The notes under the pieces: model-generated
Databases searched by the model: none
What the model was told of the DNA's origin: nothing
Seen by the model: only the letters and a program-made list of their open reading frames with translations
Shown: piece after piece, positions 17,293 through 26,966 of the stretch
Layout: each line of letters begins with the position of its first letter
How positions within the stretch are numbered: position 1 is the first letter of the stretch
Translations under genes and position numbers: made by a program
Source of the DNA: Thauera chlorobenzoica
GTDB lineage: Bacteria > Pseudomonadota > Gammaproteobacteria > Burkholderiales > Rhodocyclaceae
Assembly (NCBI RefSeq): GCF_001922305.1
Contig: NZ_CP018839.1
Coordinates: 1,116,001 to 1,180,000, forward strand
Length of the DNA: 64,000 bases
Direction: 5' to 3'

Positions 17293-18069
17293 ATGACAAT
17301 GAGCGAACGACTGGTCCGGACCTCGACCGAAGACCACATCTATACCGTCACCCTGGCGCGGCCGGAAAAGCGCAACGCGATCAGCGACCGCCTGCTCGAA
17401 GCACTCGAGCAGGCCCTGATCGCGACCCCGGTCGGCACGCGGGCGATCATCCTCGCCGGCGACGGCGAGCACTTCTGTGCCGGGCTCGACCTGTCCGAAC
17501 ACCAGCACCGCGAGCCTTTCGGGGTGATGCTGCACTCGCGCGGCTGGCACCGCATCTTCGACCGCCTCCAGAACGGCGGCATTCCGGTGGTGAGCGCGCT
17601 GCAGGGGGCGGTGATCGGCGGCGGGCTGGAGCTGGCGATGTCCACCCACGTGCGGGTGGCCGAGCCGGACACGATCTACCAGCTGCCTGAAGGCCGCCAC
17701 GGCATCTTCGTCGGCGGCGGCGGCTCGGTGCGGGTGGCGCGCATCATCGGCGCCGGGCGGATGTGCGAAATGATGCTCACCGGGCGCATCCTCGACGCCG
17801 AAGACGGCCAGCGCCTGGGCCTGTCGCACTATCTGGTCGGTGCCGGTGAGAGCCTGGCGAAGGCGCAGCAGCTGGCCCGGCGCATCGCCGAGAACGCGCC
17901 GATGGCGAACTGGGCGATGGTGTCGGCGATCTCGCGCATCGACAACATGGCGAGCGAGGACGGCCTGTTCGTCGAGTCGCTGACCGCCGCCCTGACCCAG
18001 ACCAGCCCCGAAGTCGCCGAGCGCATCGGCCATTTCCTCAACCGCAAAGGCAAGGGACCGCAGCAATGA
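17293..18069 (+). CDS. Enoyl-CoA hydratase/isomerase family protein
   Basis: Crotonase-fold enzyme of 258 residues, expected to hydrate the 2,3-double bond of the phenylpropenoyl-CoA. The oxyanion-hole segments AGDGEHFCAGLDL and GAVIGGGLELAM (near residue 108) and a catalytic-type glutamate in QLPEGRHGIF are present. The start is the ATG at 17293 (or 17299); the much longer open frame upstream is a shadow of the ligase gene. The stop overlaps the thiolase start (ATGA). Either a hydratase for beta-oxidation or a hydratase-lyase is possible; the thiolase next door favours beta-oxidation. Confidence 0.88.
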   Translation: MTMSERLVRTSTEDHIYTVTLARPEKRNAISDRLLEALEQALIATPVGTRAIILAGDGEHFCAGLDLSEHQHREPFGVMLHSRGWHRIFDRLQNGGIPVVSALQGAVIGGGLELAMSTHVRVAEPDTIYQLPEGRHGIFVGGGGSVRVARIIGAGRMCEMMLTGRILDAEDGQRLGLSHYLVGAGESLAKAQQLARRIAENAPMANWAMVSAISRIDNMASEDGLFVESLTAALTQTSPEVAERIGHFLNRKGKGPQQ

Positions 18070-19325
18070 GCAACCCGTACTCCGCATCCGAAGCGTCGGC
18101 GCTGAGCAGCGCCTACGACGACATCTGGCTGGTCGCCGGCCAGCGCACCCCGTTCGCCGACTACAACGGCGTGCTGCGCGACGTTTCGCCCACCGACCTG
18201 GGCATCTTTGCCGCGCGCGCGCTGTTCGAGAAGAGCGGCATCCCCGCCACCGAAGTCGGCGCCATCGTCGCCGGCAACATGGCGCAGGCGAGCTTCGACG
18301 CCTATTTCCTGCCGCGCCACGTCGGCCTCTATTCCGGCGTCGATCCGAACGTGCCGGCGGTGCTGGTGCAGCGCCTGTGCGGCACCGGCTTCGAGACCAT
18401 CCTCAGCGCCGCCGACCAGATCACCCTGGGCAAGGCGCAGGTGGTGCTGTGCGTGGGCGCCGAGTCGATGTCGCGCAACCCGGTGGCGGCCTACACCCAC
18501 CGCGCCGGGTTTCGCATGGGGCAGGTCGATTTCCGCGACTTCCTGTGGGAAGCGACCAAGGACACCGCGCCCGCGGCAAGCATGGGCGACACTGCCGAGA
18601 ACCTCGCCCGGCGCTACGGCATCGGCCGCGAGGAGGTCGACCGCTTCGCCGAGCAGAGCTTCGAGCGCGCGCTCGCCGGTTGGGAAAGCGGCTACTTCGA
18701 TGGCGAGGTGTGCCCGGTGACCAACGCCACGTGGACGCTCGACGGCTACCAGCCGCGCAGCCTCAAGCTCGCCGACCGCGCCGTGTGCTGCGAACGCGAC
18801 GGCCACGTGCGCCCGACCCCCTTCGAGACCCTGCAAAAGCTCAAGCCCGCCTTCGGCGGCGTGCAGACCGGCGGCAACAGCTCGGCGATCGTCGATGGCG
18901 CGGCGGCGGTGATCGTCGCCCGCGGCGACTGGGTGCGCGCCCACGGCCTGACCCCGCTGGCGCGCATCGTCGCCGGGGCGGTGGTGGCGGTGCCGCCGGA
19001 GATCATGGGCATCGGCCCGGCCCCGGCGATCCGCGCCGCGGCGCGCACCGCCGGGCTCGGCGTCGGCGACTTCGGCCGCATCGAGATCAACGAGGCCTTC
19101 GGTGCGCAGTACCTCGCCTGCGAGCGCGAGCTCGGGCTCGACCGCGACAAGGTCAACGTCCATGGCGGCGCGATCGCGATCGGCCATCCGCTGGGCACTT
19201 CGGGCGTGCGCCTGACCACCACGGTGGCGCGCGAGCTGAAGGAAGCCGGCCTGCAGCACGGCGTGTCGTCGGCGTGCTGCGGCGGCGGCCAGGGGGTGGC
19301 GATCGTGCTCGAGAATGCAGGCTGA
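18066..19325 (+). CDS. Thiolase (acetyl-CoA C-acyltransferase)
   Basis: Cleaves the beta-ketoacyl-CoA to acetyl-CoA and a shortened (aromatic) acyl-CoA. It has 419 residues; nucleophile Cys105 in QRLCGTGFE, the GGAIAIGHPLGTSG motif and the second active-site cysteine in CCGGGQG are visible. It overlaps the preceding hydratase by four bases. A thiolase beside a feruloyl-CoA-type ligase indicates a beta-oxidation route to benzoyl-CoA-type products rather than release of an aldehyde. Confidence 0.92.
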   Translation: MSNPYSASEASALSSAYDDIWLVAGQRTPFADYNGVLRDVSPTDLGIFAARALFEKSGIPATEVGAIVAGNMAQASFDAYFLPRHVGLYSGVDPNVPAVLVQRLCGTGFETILSAADQITLGKAQVVLCVGAESMSRNPVAAYTHRAGFRMGQVDFRDFLWEATKDTAPAASMGDTAENLARRYGIGREEVDRFAEQSFERALAGWESGYFDGEVCPVTNATWTLDGYQPRSLKLADRAVCCERDGHVRPTPFETLQKLKPAFGGVQTGGNSSAIVDGAAAVIVARGDWVRAHGLTPLARIVAGAVVAVPPEIMGIGPAPAIRAAARTAGLGVGDFGRIEINEAFGAQYLACERELGLDRDKVNVHGGAIAIGHPLGTSGVRLTTTVARELKEAGLQHGVSSACCGGGQGVAIVLENAG

Positions 19326-19346
19326 CACAGGACCGGAGAACGCATC

Positions 19347-20114
19347 ATGAAACTCGCAGGCAATACCTTCATCGTCACCGGCGGCGCGTCCGGCCTCGGT
19401 GAGGCGACCGTGCGCGCCCTCCACGGCGGCGGCGCGCAGGTGCTGATCGCCGACCTCAACGTCGAGGCCGGGGAAGGCCTCGCCGCCGCCCTCGGCGCAC
19501 GCGCCGCGTTCGCTCGCACCAACGTCGCCGACGAGGGCGACGCGCAGGCTGCGGTCGAACTGGCGCAAGCGCGCTTCGGCGGCGTGCACGGGCTGGTCAA
19601 TTGCGCCGGCATCGGCAACGCCGGCAAGGTGCTGGGCAAGAACGGCCCGCTGGCGCTGGCCGAGTTCACGCGCTCGATCCAGGTGAACCTGATCGGCACC
19701 TTCAACATGATCCGCCTCGCCGCGGCGGCGATGGCGCAGGGGGCGGAGCAGGCCGACGGCGAGCGCGGGGTGATCATCAACACCGCCTCGATCGCCGCCT
19801 TCGAAGGCCAGATCGGCCAGGCCGCCTACGCCGCCTCGAAGGGGGGCATCGTGTCGATGACCCTGCCGATCGCGCGCGAGCTGGCGAAAAGCGGGATCCG
19901 CGTCGTCACCATCGCCCCCGGCCTGTTCCTGACCCCGATGATGCATACCCTGCCGCCCGAGATCCAGGCTTCGCTGGCGGCCTCGGTGCCCTTCCCGCCG
20001 CGCCTCGGCCAGCCTGCCGAGTACGCCCGGCTGGTGTGCAGCATCGTCGACAACGTCATGATCAACGGCGAGACCATCCGTCTCGACGGCGCGATCCGGC
20101 TGGCGCCGCGCTGA
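19347..20114 (+). CDS. SDR-family 3-hydroxyacyl-CoA dehydrogenase
   Basis: Short-chain dehydrogenase of 255 residues that resembles the type II 3-hydroxyacyl-CoA dehydrogenase (HSD10) group. The nucleotide motif TGGASGLGE is near residue 11; the catalytic serine ([10 protein letters not shown]) and YAASK are near residues 150 and 163. It would oxidise the beta-hydroxyacyl-CoA made by the hydratase to the keto substrate of the thiolase. It sits 21 bases downstream of the thiolase and 29 bases before the acyl-CoA dehydrogenase. Confidence 0.9.
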   Translation: MKLAGNTFIVTGGASGLGEATVRALHGGGAQVLIADLNVEAGEGLAAALGARAAFARTNVADEGDAQAAVELAQARFGGVHGLVNCAGIGNAGKVLGKNGPLALAEFTRSIQVNLIGTFNMIRLAAAAMAQGAEQADGERGVIINTASIAAFEGQIGQAAYAASKGGIVSMTLPIARELAKSGIRVVTIAPGLFLTPMMHTLPPEIQASLAASVPFPPRLGQPAEYARLVCSIVDNVMINGETIRLDGAIRLAPR

Positions 20115-20143
20115 ACCGCCGGGCAACGAGGAGAGCGCCGAAC

Positions 20144-21951
20144 ATGGTCGATTACAACGCGCCGCTGCGCGACATGCAGTTCATCCTGGACGAGCTCGCC
20201 GGGCTCGACGAGATCGCCGCCCTGCCCGGTTGCGAGGAGGCTTCGCCCGAGCTGGTGGCGGCGGTGCTCGAAGAGGCCGGCCGCTTCGCCGCCGGCGTGC
20301 TGGCGCCGATCAACTATCCGGGCGACGTCGAGGGCTGCCGCCTGGACGGCGACGGGCGGGTGCACGTGCCCGCAGGTTGGCAGCAGGCTTACGCGCGCTT
20401 CGCCGAAGCGGGCTGGATCGGGCTGTCGCTGCCGCAGGCGTGGGGCGGCCAGGGCCTGCCGCGGATCCTGTCCACCGCGGTGTGGGAGATGTGGTTCTCC
20501 ACCAACATGGCGTTTACCATGCTGCCCCAGCTCAACGTCAGCCAGGCCGAGGCGCTGCTGATCGCCGCCAGCGAGGCGCAGAAGGAGACCTGGCTGCGCA
20601 AGGTGGTGAGCGGCGAGTGGGGGAGCACGATGAACCTCACCGAGCCGCAGGCCGGCTCCGACCTCGCCGCCACCCGCGCCCGCGCCGAGCCGCAGGCCGA
20701 CGGCAGCTACCGCCTGTTCGGGCAGAAGATCTTCATTTCCTACGGCGAGCACGAGCTCACCGCCAACATCGTCCATCTGGTGCTCGCGCGCCTGCCCGAT
20801 GCGCCCGCGGGGGTGAAGGGGCTGTCGCTGTTCATCGTCCCCAAGTACCTGCTCGACGCCGACGGCGAGCCGGCGGCGAAGAACGACGTGCGCTGTATCT
20901 CGATCGAGCACAAGCTCGGCATCCACGGCAGCCCGACGTGCACGATGAGCTACGGCGATGGTGGTGGTGCGGTGGGCTACCTGCTCGGCGCCCCCAACCG
21001 TGGCCTGGAGACGATGTTCATCATGATGAACGAGGCCCGCTTCGGCGTCGGCGTCCAGGGCGTGGGGCTGGGCGAGCGCGCCTACCAGTTCGCCCTCGCC
21101 CATGCGCGCGAGCGCGTGCAGGGGCGCGATGCGCTCAGCGGCGCGAGCGGGCGGCCGATCCTGTGCCACCCCGACGTCAAGCGCATGCTGCTGTCGATGC
21201 GGGCGCGGCTGATGGCGATGCGCGCGCTGCTGTACACCGCCGCGGGCTGGTTCGACCGCGCCCGCCACCACCCCGACCCCGAGGTCGCCGGCCGCTGCCA
21301 GCGCTACGTCGACCTGCTGATGCCGGTGGCCAAGGGCTGGTGCACCGAAGTCGGCAACGAGATCTGCGACGACGCCATCCAGGTTTTCGGCGGCATGGGC
21401 TTCGTCGAGGAGACCGGCATCGCCCAGTTCTTCCGCGACGCCCGCATCACCACCATCTACGAAGGCACCACCGGCATCCAGGGCAACGACCTCGTCGGGC
21501 GCAAGATCCTGCGCGAGAACGGCGAGACCCTGCGCGAGCTCCTCGCCGAGTTGCGCGCGACCCTGGAGGCGCTGCGTGCGGACGGCAGCCTGGGCGAAAT
21601 CGCCGACGGTTTCGCCGACAACATCGACGCCCTCGAGGGGGCGGCGGACTGGATCCTCGCCAACGGCCGCGACCAGCCCGCCGACGTGCTCGCCGGCGCG
21701 GTGCCTTTCCTGATGCTGCTCGGCACGGTGTGCGGCGGCTGGCAGCTGGCGCGGGTCGCGCTCGCGGCGCAGCGACGGCTGGCGGGGGGGGCGAGGGGCA
21801 GGGCGAGGCGGGCGATCCGGTCTATCTGCACAGCCTGATCGAACTCACCCGCTTCTACTTTGCCACCATCGGCCCCCAGGCCGCGGCCCACGCCGCCACC
21901 GTGCGCGAGGCGGGTGGCGCGCTGTCGCGCTTCCCGGAAAGCGCGTTCTGA
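20144..21951 (+). CDS. Acyl-CoA dehydrogenase, frameshifted near its 3' end
   Basis: FAD enzyme introducing the 2,3-double bond into a saturated acyl-CoA such as phenylpropionyl-CoA. The family core is intact, with the catalytic glutamate in IYEGTTGIQGND near residue 438. From the ATG at 20144 the frame stops at 21838 after a non-homologous tail (564 residues). The C-terminal family sequence (YLHSLIELTRFYF to SRFPESAF) continues in the -1 frame to 21951. The switch point is an eight-G run at 21784-21791; nine Gs would restore a protein of about 602 residues, the usual length. This could be a true mutation, a sequencing error or slippage. Confidence 0.85.
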
Positions 21952-21953
21952 GA

Positions 21954-21994
21954 GCCCCCAGGAAACGGCCTCGCCGTTTCCGCCCGCCGGGGGC
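21954..21994. repeat. Nested hairpin after the acyl-CoA dehydrogenase
   Basis: An outer stem GCCCCC/GGGGGC (21954-21959, 21989-21994) encloses a perfect 9-base inner hairpin GGAAACGGC-CTC-GCCGTTTCC (21961-21981). No T-run follows. It may be a dispersed palindromic element or an mRNA-stabilising structure. Confidence 0.6.
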
Positions 21995-22037
21995 AACAAA
22001 AGCCGCCCTGCGCTTTTCCGGGTGAGGCTGGCGGAGA

Positions 22038-22069
22038 GGCCCACGGATCGCCCGGTCCATGGGCCTTTT
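22038..22069 (+). terminator. Terminator of the phenylpropanoid-type operon
   Basis: GGCCCAcGGA ... TCCaTGGGCC followed by TTTT. It separates the acyl-CoA dehydrogenase operon from the osmolyte genes that start at 22137. Confidence 0.65.
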
Positions 22070-22136
22070 CACGCATAAAAGTTTGAGCAAAACTAATTTG
22101 TTAGAATGGAGGCCTTGAAGACAGACAGGAAGTTCA

Positions 22137-23909
22137 ATGTGTGGCATTGCAGGTGAGTTGAGATTCGACGGCCAGGCCCCCGATCTGGCCGTGCTGGCGC
22201 GGATGAACGCGCAGCAGACCCGGCGCGGGCCGGACGGCGGTGGAGTGCATGCGCAGGGCAGCCAGGCCTGGGGGCATCGCCGGCTGAAGATCATGGATCT
22301 GTCCGAGTCGGCGCAGCAGCCGATGTTCGACCCCGCGTTGGGGCTGGGGATCGTGTTCAACGGTGCGATCTACAACCATCCCGAACTGCGCCGCGAGCTC
22401 GAGGGCAAGGGCTATTCGTTCTATTCGCATGGCGACACCGAAGTGCTGCTCAAGGCCTACCACGCCTGGGGCGAGGACTTCGTCCGCCGCGTAAACGGCA
22501 TGTTCGCGTTCGCCCTCTGGGAGCGCGACAGCGGTCGTGTGCTGCTCGGCCGCGACCGCCTCGGGATCAAGCCGCTGTATTACGCGCCGATCGACGGCGG
22601 GCTGCGCTTCGCCTCCGCGCTGCCGGCGCTGCTCGCCGCGGGGGGCGTGGACACCGCGATCGACCCGGCGGCGCTCAACTACTACCTGTCCTTCCACGCC
22701 GTGGTGCCTGCGCCCCACACCCTGCTCGCCGGCGTGCGCAAGCTCGCGCCCGGCACCTTGATGCGCATCGAGGCCGACGGCCGGCGCAGCGAGCGCCGCT
22801 TCTGGTCGCTGGAGTACGCCCGCGACGCCGCCGACGAGGGGTGCAGCTTCGAGGAGTGGACCGAGATCCTGCTCGAGGCCCTGCGCGCCGCGGTCAGGCG
22901 CCGCCTGGTGGCGGATGTGCCGGTGGGGGCGCTCCTGTCGGGCGGCGTCGACTCCAGCCTGATCGTCGGCCTGATGGCTGAAGCCGGGGTCAAGGAACTG
23001 CGCACCTACAACGTCGGCTTCGCCGACGTCGGCGGCGAGAAGGGCAACGAATTCGAATATGCCGACATCGTCGCGCGTGCGTTCGGCACGGTGCATGAGC
23101 GGATCTTCGTGCCCGAGGGCGAGCTGCTCACCCGCCTGCCCGAGGCGGTGGCGGCGATGAACGAGCCGATGGTGAGCCACGACTGCATCGGCTTCTACCT
23201 GCTCGCCGAGGCGGTGAGCCGCCACACCAAGGTGGTGCAGAGCGGGCAGGGTGCGGACGAGGTCTTCGGCGGCTACCACTGGTATCCGAAGCTCGCCGCC
23301 AGCGCCGATCCGGTGGCCGACTATCTTGCCGCCTTCCGCGACCGCGATTTCGCCGAGTATTCGCGCGTGGTCGGTCCGCAGTGGCAGGGCGTCGATGCGA
23401 GTGCGGCCTACGTTGCCGCCAGCTTCGGTGCGCCGGGGGCGGACGATCCGGTGGAGAAGGCGCTGCGCCTGGACACCACGGTGATGCTCGTCGACGACCC
23501 GGTGAAGCGCGTCGATAACATGACGATGGCTTTCGGTCTGGAGGCGCGCGTGCCTTTCCTCGACCACGAGCTGGTCGAGCTCGCCGCGCGCATCCCGGTG
23601 CGCCACAAGCTCGCCCACGGCGGCAAGGGGGTGCTCAAGGAGGCCGCGCGCAAGCTGATCCCGGCGGCGGTGATCGACCGCCCGAAAGGCTACTTCCCGG
23701 TGCCGGCGCTGAAGTACCTGCAGGGGCCGGTGCTCGAGCGCGTGCGCGATGCGCTGTCGAGCCGCGCCGCGCGCGAGCGCGGGCTGTTCCGCCAGGACTA
23801 TGTCGACCTGCTGCTCGCCGACCCGTCCGCCCACATCACCCCGCTGCGCGGCTCCAAGCTGTGGCAGCTGGGCCTGCTCGAGTGGTGGCTGCAGACCCAT
23901 CTCGGCTGA
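22137..23909 (+). CDS. N-acetylglutaminylglutamine amidotransferase (AsnB-like)
   Basis: Glutamine-dependent amidotransferase that converts N-acetylglutaminylglutamine to its amide (NAGGN), an osmoprotectant made under salt stress. The 590-residue protein has the class II glutaminase nucleophile Cys2 (MCGIAGE), the RGPDG motif, and a synthetase domain with SGGVDSS near residues 268-274. AsnB itself is similar, but the next two genes (NAG-Gln synthetase and M42 peptidase) define the NAGGN system. The ATG follows a short AT-rich stretch with a possible -10 box TTAGAAT at 22099. Confidence 0.9.
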   Translation: MCGIAGELRFDGQAPDLAVLARMNAQQTRRGPDGGGVHAQGSQAWGHRRLKIMDLSESAQQPMFDPALGLGIVFNGAIYNHPELRRELEGKGYSFYSHGDTEVLLKAYHAWGEDFVRRVNGMFAFALWERDSGRVLLGRDRLGIKPLYYAPIDGGLRFASALPALLAAGGVDTAIDPAALNYYLSFHAVVPAPHTLLAGVRKLAPGTLMRIEADGRRSERRFWSLEYARDAADEGCSFEEWTEILLEALRAAVRRRLVADVPVGALLSGGVDSSLIVGLMAEAGVKELRTYNVGFADVGGEKGNEFEYADIVARAFGTVHERIFVPEGELLTRLPEAVAAMNEPMVSHDCIGFYLLAEAVSRHTKVVQSGQGADEVFGGYHWYPKLAASADPVADYLAAFRDRDFAEYSRVVGPQWQGVDASAAYVAASFGAPGADDPVEKALRLDTTVMLVDDPVKRVDNMTMAFGLEARVPFLDHELVELAARIPVRHKLAHGGKGVLKEAARKLIPAAVIDRPKGYFPVPALKYLQGPVLERVRDALSSRAARERGLFRQDYVDLLLADPSAHITPLRGSKLWQLGLLEWWLQTHLG

Positions 23910-23919
23910 GGATGCGCTC

Positions 23920-25680
23920 ATGATCCGCAAGCACATCGCCCGCGCGCTGCGCGCCGGGCACCGGCCCTCGCACCTGCCCCTGCTGCTGCCCGCCGGCCAG
24001 CCCGAGGCGGCCGGGATGCCCGCCAACGTCGTCGTCGACTGCGGCTGGGGGCGGCTGCTGCCGGCCCAGACCTGGCGCGATCCGGCCGCACTCGCCCACG
24101 CCCTGCTCGCGGAGCGCGCCGGCCAGCGCGACATCGCGTTCTACGTCGAGAAGCCGCAGGTGGTGGTGGCGAGCGCGCCGCAGCAGCTGTTCCTCGATCC
24201 GTCCGACGCCTTCCGCCTCAACCTCACCGCCTATCATCCGCAGTCGGCCGGACGGCGCGGCTTCACCCTGCGCCGTCTGCGCACGCGGGCCGACGTCGCC
24301 GCGATCAACGTCCTCTACCGCGCGCGGCGCATGGTGGCGGTGGATGCGCCGGCGGTATGGAAGGCGCGTGCCAGCCGCTCGGTCAGCTATGCGCTCGCCG
24401 AGGACCGTGCGAGCGGCGAGGTGATCGGGGTGGCGATGGGGCTGGATCACGTCGAAGCGTTCGCCGATCCGCAGCACGGCGCCAGCCTGTGGGCGCTGGC
24501 GGTGGCGCCGCAGGCGGCCCATCCGGGGGTGGGCGAAGCGCTGGTGCGCTATCTGGCCGAGCACTTCATGGCGCGCGGGCGCGAGTGGATGGACGTCTCG
24601 GTGCTGCACGACAACGAGCAGGCGATCGCGCTCTACGAGAAGCTTGGCTTCCAGCGCATCCCGGCGTTCGCGGTGAAGCGGCGCAACGCGATCAACGAGC
24701 CGCTGTTCACCGGCGGCGGCGAGGGCCTGCAGGCGCTCAACCCCTACGCCCGCCTGCTCGTGGATGAAGCGGTGCGGCGCGGCATCCATGCCGAGGCGAT
24801 CGATGCCGAGAACGGCTACTTCCGCCTCACCCTGGGTGGGCGCAGCATCGTCTGCCGCGAGTCGCTGTCCGAACTGACCAGCGCGGTGGCGATGAGCCGC
24901 TGCCAGGACAAGCGGGTCACGCTGAAGCTGCTCGCCGCCGCCGGGCTGGCGGTGCCGCGCCAGGCCAGCGTCGATGGGGACGGCGCCGCCGCCGATGAAC
25001 GCTGGCCGGCCCTGCTCGCCGAGTGCGGCGCGGTGGTGGTGAAGCCGGTCGAGGGCGAGCAGGGCAAGGGGATCAGCGTCGACCTGCGTCGCGCCGACGA
25101 AGTGCGCGCGGCGATCGCGCGCGCGCAGCGCTTCTGCGACCGGGTGATCGTCGAGGAATGCTGCCGCGGCGAGGATCTGCGCATCGTCGTCATCGACGGC
25201 AAGGTGGTGGCGGCCGCGGTGCGGCGCCCCCCGGTGGTGGTGGGCGATGGGGTGAGCACCGTCGCCGAGCTCATCGCGCGCCAGAGCCGGCGCCGCGCCG
25301 CCGCCACCGGCGGTGAAGCGCGCATCCCGCTCGACGACGAAACCGTGCGCTGCATCGGCGTCCAGGGGCATCGGCTGGAGACGGTGCTCGACGTCGACGT
25401 GCGCCTGCAGGTGCGCAACACCGCCAACCTGCACACCGGCGGCACCATCCACGACGTCACCGCCGAGCTCCACCCGGCGCTGCGCACGGCGGCCGAACGC
25501 GCCGCGCGCACGCTCGACATCCCGGTCACCGGGCTGGACTTCCTGGTGCCGGCGATCGATGGCCCCGACTACGTGATCATCGAAGCCAACGAGCGCCCCG
25601 GCCTCGCCAACCACGAGCCCCAGCCGACCGCGGAGCGCTTCATCGATTTGCTGTTCCCGCGCACGCGCGCGCTGGAATGA
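23920..25680 (+). CDS. ngg: N-acetylglutaminylglutamine synthetase (GNAT/ATP-grasp)
   Basis: Makes N-acetylglutaminylglutamine. The 586-residue protein has an N-terminal GNAT acetyltransferase domain (about 115-250, with ALAVAPQAAHPGVGEAL and LHDNEQAIALYEKLGF) and a C-terminal ATP-grasp domain (about 320-580; VVKPVEGEQGKGISVDL, then YVIIEANERPGL). This fusion is characteristic of the NAGGN pathway. The ATG at 23920 is 10 bases after the amidotransferase; the open frame extending back to 23749 lies within that gene. The order amidotransferase-synthetase-M42 matches known NAGGN operons. Confidence 0.92.
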   Translation: MIRKHIARALRAGHRPSHLPLLLPAGQPEAAGMPANVVVDCGWGRLLPAQTWRDPAALAHALLAERAGQRDIAFYVEKPQVVVASAPQQLFLDPSDAFRLNLTAYHPQSAGRRGFTLRRLRTRADVAAINVLYRARRMVAVDAPAVWKARASRSVSYALAEDRASGEVIGVAMGLDHVEAFADPQHGASLWALAVAPQAAHPGVGEALVRYLAEHFMARGREWMDVSVLHDNEQAIALYEKLGFQRIPAFAVKRRNAINEPLFTGGGEGLQALNPYARLLVDEAVRRGIHAEAIDAENGYFRLTLGGRSIVCRESLSELTSAVAMSRCQDKRVTLKLLAAAGLAVPRQASVDGDGAAADERWPALLAECGAVVVKPVEGEQGKGISVDLRRADEVRAAIARAQRFCDRVIVEECCRGEDLRIVVIDGKVVAAAVRRPPVVVGDGVSTVAELIARQSRRRAAATGGEARIPLDDETVRCIGVQGHRLETVLDVDVRLQVRNTANLHTGGTIHDVTAELHPALRTAAERAARTLDIPVTGLDFLVPAIDGPDYVIIEANERPGLANHEPQPTAERFIDLLFPRTRALE

Positions 25681-25745
25681 GCGTCCGGGGCGGGCTGCGG
25701 GTGGGGCCCGCCGGGCCCGCCACCCCGCAAAGGAGAGACGACGAC

Positions 25746-26966
25746 ATGAACGACCCCGGCAGCCATCTGGCCCTTCCCGCGATCGACTACGCCTACCTCG
25801 AGGAAACCCTGCTCCAGCTGCTCGCCATTCCCAGCCCGGTTGGCCTCACCGATGCCGCGGTGCGCTACACCGCGGGCCGCCTCGAGGCGCTCGGCATTCC
25901 CTACGAGATCACCCGCCGCGGCGCGATCCGCGCCACCCTGCGCGGCCAGGCCTCGCAGCCGGCACGCGCGGTGGTCGCCCACCTCGACACCCTGGGGGCG
26001 ATGGTGCGCGCGCTCAAGCCCAACGGCCGCCTCGAGATCGTGCCGATCGGCCACTGGTCGGCGCGCTTTGCCGAAGGCGGGCGGCTGACGGTGTTCACCG
26101 ACCACGGCCAGGTGCGCGGCACCTGCCTGCCGCTGAAGACCTCCGGTCACGCCTTCGGCGACGAGGTCGACGCCCAGCCGGTAGGGTGGGAGCAGGTCGA
26201 GGTGCGCGTCGACCTGCCCGCGACCTGCCGCGAGGATCTGCTTGCCGCCGGGCTCGAGGTCGGCGACTGGATCGCCTTCGATCCCCAGCCCGAGATCCAG
26301 CCCGGCGGCTACATCAACGCGCGCTACCTCGACGACAAGGCCGCGGTGGCGGCGCTGCTGACCGCGTGCAAGGCGGTGCGCGACCACCGCCTGGTGCTGC
26401 CGGTCGATGTCCATCCGCTGCTGACCATCACCGAGGAAATCGGCTCCGGCGCCTCGGCCGCGCTGCATGGCGAGATTGCCGAGATGGTGAGCCTGGACAT
26501 CTCGATCGCTGCCGAAGGTCAGAACACTTCCGAGCACGCGGCGACGATCTGCATGCAGGACATGTCCGGCCCGTTCGACTACCACCTCACCCACAAGCTG
26601 ATCGCGCTCGCCCACGCCCACGGCATTCCCCACCGGCGCGACATCTTCCGCTACTACCGCTCGGACTCGGCGGCCGCGGTCGAGGCCGGCAACGATATCC
26701 GCACCGCGCTGATCGGCTTCGGCGGCGACGCTTCCCATGCCCAGGAGCGCACCCACCGCGACGCCCTCGAGGCGCTCACCCGGCTGGTGGTGGCCTACAT
26801 GACGAGCGAACCGGTGGCGCGCCGCGATTGCCGCTCGATGGGCTCGCTCGACGGCTTCACCGAGCAGCTCTGCCCCGGCGACATGGCGGTGCCGAACACG
26901 CCGCTGCCGGTGCCGGAAAGCTTTCTCGGCGATCCGGCACCGCACGGCGAGGCTCAGAAGCGGTAG
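25746..26966 (+). CDS. NAGGN-system M42-family peptidase
   Basis: Cytosolic metallopeptidase-like protein of 406 residues associated with the NAGGN osmolyte. The M42/M18-type metal sites are recognisable: HLDTLGAMV near residue 77, YLDDKAAVAALL near 195, ITEEIGSG near 228. Its exact role is not established; hydrolysis or turnover of NAGGN is the usual suggestion. AAGGAGAGACG precedes the ATG at 25746. Its 3' end overlaps the convergent porin gene by 13 bases, so both stop codons lie in the shared segment. Confidence 0.9.
   Translation: MNDPGSHLALPAIDYAYLEETLLQLLAIPSPVGLTDAAVRYTAGRLEALGIPYEITRRGAIRATLRGQASQPARAVVAHLDTLGAMVRALKPNGRLEIVPIGHWSARFAEGGRLTVFTDHGQVRGTCLPLKTSGHAFGDEVDAQPVGWEQVEVRVDLPATCREDLLAAGLEVGDWIAFDPQPEIQPGGYINARYLDDKAAVAALLTACKAVRDHRLVLPVDVHPLLTITEEIGSGASAALHGEIAEMVSLDISIAAEGQNTSEHAATICMQDMSGPFDYHLTHKLIALAHAHGIPHRRDIFRYYRSDSAAAVEAGNDIRTALIGFGGDASHAQERTHRDALEALTRLVVAYMTSEPVARRDCRSMGSLDGFTEQLCPGDMAVPNTPLPVPESFLGDPAPHGEAQKR

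Noticed and set aside
15359..17299. A 646-codon leftward frame opposite the CoA ligase gene
   Set aside because: Same reason: codon bias of the real gene opens the complementary frame.
17829..20126. A 765-codon leftward frame over the thiolase and SDR genes
   Set aside because: It is antisense to well-supported genes in GC-rich DNA; its translation is rich in His/Arg/Asp and matches no known fold.
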